This document shows, one piece after another, positions 62,716-64,000 of a DNA stretch of 64,000 nt. The stretch spans positions 1-64,000 of the forward strand of contig NZ_CP156891.1 of assembly GCF_019249795.2 (NCBI RefSeq), in the 5' to 3' direction. This DNA comes from Segatella copri (GTDB taxonomy: Bacteria > Bacteroidota > Bacteroidia > Bacteroidales > Bacteroidaceae). Made by a program: the position numbers and the translations under genes. The notes under the pieces were generated by a model that worked only from the letters and a program-made list of their open reading frames with translations, did no database searches and was not told where the DNA came from. The number at the start of each line of letters is the position of its first letter. Positions within the stretch are counted from its first letter, which is position 1.

Positions 62716-62940
62716 ATGGCTGAAATGAGGAGATGCGGAGCCCATCAGGTGATATTGCCGGATGGCTCGATATTGCAGCAGGCTGTGGTAGAAATACAAG
62801 AGGACAGGGTGGTGAACTACTTCGAGTTTCGCGAGGAGTTGCCGATGACCGAATGGTTAGGCGGCGAAATCCGGGTGGAACGCGATGAGGAAGGCATCCT
62901 TCGTGCCCTGTGGAACGGAAAAGTAATCAATAAACATTAA
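62716..62940 (+). CDS. Small conserved protein of unknown function
   Basis: This 74-residue protein (MAEMRRCGAHQVILPDGSIL) has a mostly beta sequence (QAVVEIQEDRVVNYFEFREE, then EWLGGEIRVERDEEGIL). Short proteins of this kind follow lipoprotein or hydrolase genes in Prevotella and may form a small beta fold; no function is known. It lies between the DUF4296 gene and nadC in the same direction, spaced 16 and 17 bases. Confidence 0.7.
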   Translation: MAEMRRCGAHQVILPDGSILQQAVVEIQEDRVVNYFEFREELPMTEWLGGEIRVERDEEGILRALWNGKVINKH

Positions 62941-62957
62941 ACATAAACATTAATAAT

Positions 62958-63809
62958 ATGTTAAGCGTAGATCAATTAGAAGACAAGTTGATAGACTTGG
63001 CATTTGCTGAGGATATCGGTGATGGCGACCACACAACTTTGTGTTGTATCCCAGAAGACGCCATGGGTAAGAGCCACTTGCTTATCAAGGAAGATGGCGT
63101 GTTGGCAGGTGTTGAAATGGCAAAGAAGGTATTTGCCCGTTTCGATCCTACCATGAAGGTAGAAGTGTTGCTTCAGGATGGAACCCATGTTAAGAAGGGT
63201 GACATTGCAATGATTGTAGAGGGTAAGACCCGTTCTTTGCTCCAGACAGAGCGTTTGATGCTCAATATCATGCAGCGTATGAGTGGCATTGCTACCATGA
63301 CTGCTAAGTATGTAAAGCGTCTTGAGGGTACAAAGACTCATATCCTTGACACCCGTAAGACTACTCCAGGTCTCCGTATGTTGGAGAAGCAGGCTGTGAA
63401 GATTGGTGGTGGTATGAACCATCGCATTGGTCTTTTTGATATGATTCTCTTGAAAGATAACCATATCGATTTTGCTGGTGGTATCGATAACGCAATCGAC
63501 CGTTGCCATGCTTATCTGAAGGAGAAGGGCCTCGACCTAAAGATTGAAATCGAGGTTCGCAGTTTCGATGAACTTGACCAGGTATTGAAGCATGGTGGTG
63601 TAAATCGTATCATGCTCGATAACTTCTCTGTGCCTGATACTAAGAAGGCAGTAGACATCATCGCAGGTAAGTATGAGACTGAGTCTTCTGGCGGTATCAC
63701 TTACGATACCATCCGCGATTATGCAGAGCAGGGAGTTGATTTCATCTCAGTTGGTGCCTTGACACATAGTGTGAAGGGCTTGGATATGAGTTTCAAGGCT
63801 TGCGAATAA
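62958..63809 (+). CDS. nadC: Nicotinate-nucleotide pyrophosphorylase (carboxylating)
   Basis: This 283-residue protein has QTERLMLNIMQRMSGIAT, the phosphoribosyl/quinolinate-binding DTRKTTPGLR (131-140), GGGMNHRIGLFDMILLKDNH (150-169), IEIEVRSFDEL and MLDNFSVPDTKKAV. It turns quinolinate and PRPP into nicotinate mononucleotide in de novo NAD synthesis. It is the last gene of the lspA operon. Confidence 0.95.
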   Translation: MLSVDQLEDKLIDLAFAEDIGDGDHTTLCCIPEDAMGKSHLLIKEDGVLAGVEMAKKVFARFDPTMKVEVLLQDGTHVKKGDIAMIVEGKTRSLLQTERLMLNIMQRMSGIATMTAKYVKRLEGTKTHILDTRKTTPGLRMLEKQAVKIGGGMNHRIGLFDMILLKDNHIDFAGGIDNAIDRCHAYLKEKGLDLKIEIEVRSFDELDQVLKHGGVNRIMLDNFSVPDTKKAVDIIAGKYETESSGGITYDTIRDYAEQGVDFISVGALTHSVKGLDMSFKACE

Positions 63810-63884
63810 GTGAAGAATGAAGAGGGAAGAGTGAAGAATTCAAATGCTCTTCTCTTTTTGTATATATAAATTAAGGTATATTTT

Positions 63885-64000
63885 ATGAATAAGATTTTTG
63901 CTTCTGCCTTGATGGCTGTGGCTATGTTGGGCAGTGTCTCTGAGGCTGAGGCATGTACCAACTTTATAGTAGGGAAAAAAGCATCGGTTGATGGATCTGT
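63885..64000 (+). CDS. C69-type dipeptidase, N-terminal part (runs off window)
   Basis: ATG 63885 opens a signal-peptide-like sequence (MNKIFASALMAVAMLG) that ends SEAEACTNFIVGKKASVDGS. The Cys after AEA matches the N-terminal nucleophile of family C69 (PepD/U34) dipeptidases, which start with CT-x-F/I-xxGK-A after processing. Only 38 complete codons are present. Weak hairpin GAAGAG/CTCTTC with TTTTT lies between nadC and this gene. Confidence 0.75.
   Translation, partial: MNKIFASALMAVAMLGSVSEAEACTNFIVGKKASVDGS

Noticed and set aside
1..64000. tRNA or rRNA genes
   Set aside because: No cloverleaf with a convincing T-loop GTTCRANNC and acceptor stem, and no rRNA-like sequence, was noticed by reading. 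A tRNAscan or Infernal run would settle this.

Overview
The window looks like a chromosomal segment of a gut Bacteroidota, most likely Prevotella/Segatella. This rests on the recurring Bacteroidetes -7 promoter element TAnnTTTG (with TTTG about 19-20 bases upstream at several genes), an extracellular GH13 amylase with a Prevotella-style C-terminus, a DUF4296 lipoprotein and the general gene content. No tRNA, rRNA or CRISPR array was recognised.

Region A (1 to about 20960) is the right-hand part of a Mu-like transposable, contractile-tailed prophage whose left end lies outside the window. Three transcription blocks are visible. A minus-strand late block runs from 6345 to 1: ClpP-type prohead protease/scaffold, major capsid, sheath, tube, tail chaperone with a -1 frameshift, tape measure and gpD. 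A divergent plus-strand late block runs 6514 to 12831: terminases, gp36, DUF935 portal, MuF head protein, virion morphogenesis and one further protein. A minus-strand early block runs 19008 to 12770: Cro-like regulator, MuA-type DDE transposase, MuB-type ATPase, a second ATPase, small proteins and DUF3164. A CI/S24 repressor (19174-19854) faces away from the early block across shared operator repeats. The two late blocks diverge from a strikingly palindromic promoter region at 6362-6492. The phage right end (about 20045-20960) carries repeated transposase-site-like motifs and interrupts a polysaccharide pyruvyl transferase gene.

Region B (about 20961 to 37299) is an AT-rich surface polysaccharide cluster on the plus strand: two pyruvyl transferase-family genes (the first truncated by the phage), GT4, GT2 and GT26 glycosyltransferases, an O-acyltransferase, a PIG-L deacetylase, a GNAT/FemAB-like acyltransferase, a Wzy-like polymerase, an FrhB-like Fe-S protein and a WecA-type initiating phosphotransferase at the 3' end. 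An IS4-type element (30624-31934) sits inside it.

Region C (37294 to 42827) is a small accessory island. A two-gene cassette of a SMC/ABC-like ATPase and an unknown partner (37508-39608) is bracketed by two copies of an approximately 120-bp direct repeat that carries a terminator. It is followed by a second AAA-type ATPase with a short, probably truncated partner and by an AAA-ATPase/PD-(D/E)XK protein. This is the best candidate for an undescribed defence-like system in the window.

Region D (42835 to 64000) is mostly housekeeping: recQ, an M49 peptidase, a Nudix hydrolase, an AlkD-like protein, ispE, a DUF2027-Smr protein, nadE, a large secreted GH13 amylase with a nearly exact 197-residue tandem duplication, ileS, a cysteine-less DksA/TraR relative, lspA, a DUF4296 lipoprotein, nadC and the start of a C69-type dipeptidase.

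The most interesting items are the candidate -1 frameshift joining portal and MuF (slippery T TTT TTC, 6-base spacer, GC hairpin), the classic A AAA AAG tail chaperone frameshift, the MuF C-terminal extension with a possible antisense small RNA at its 3' end, the tape-measure/baseplate gene fusion, and the repeat-bracketed ATPase cassette.
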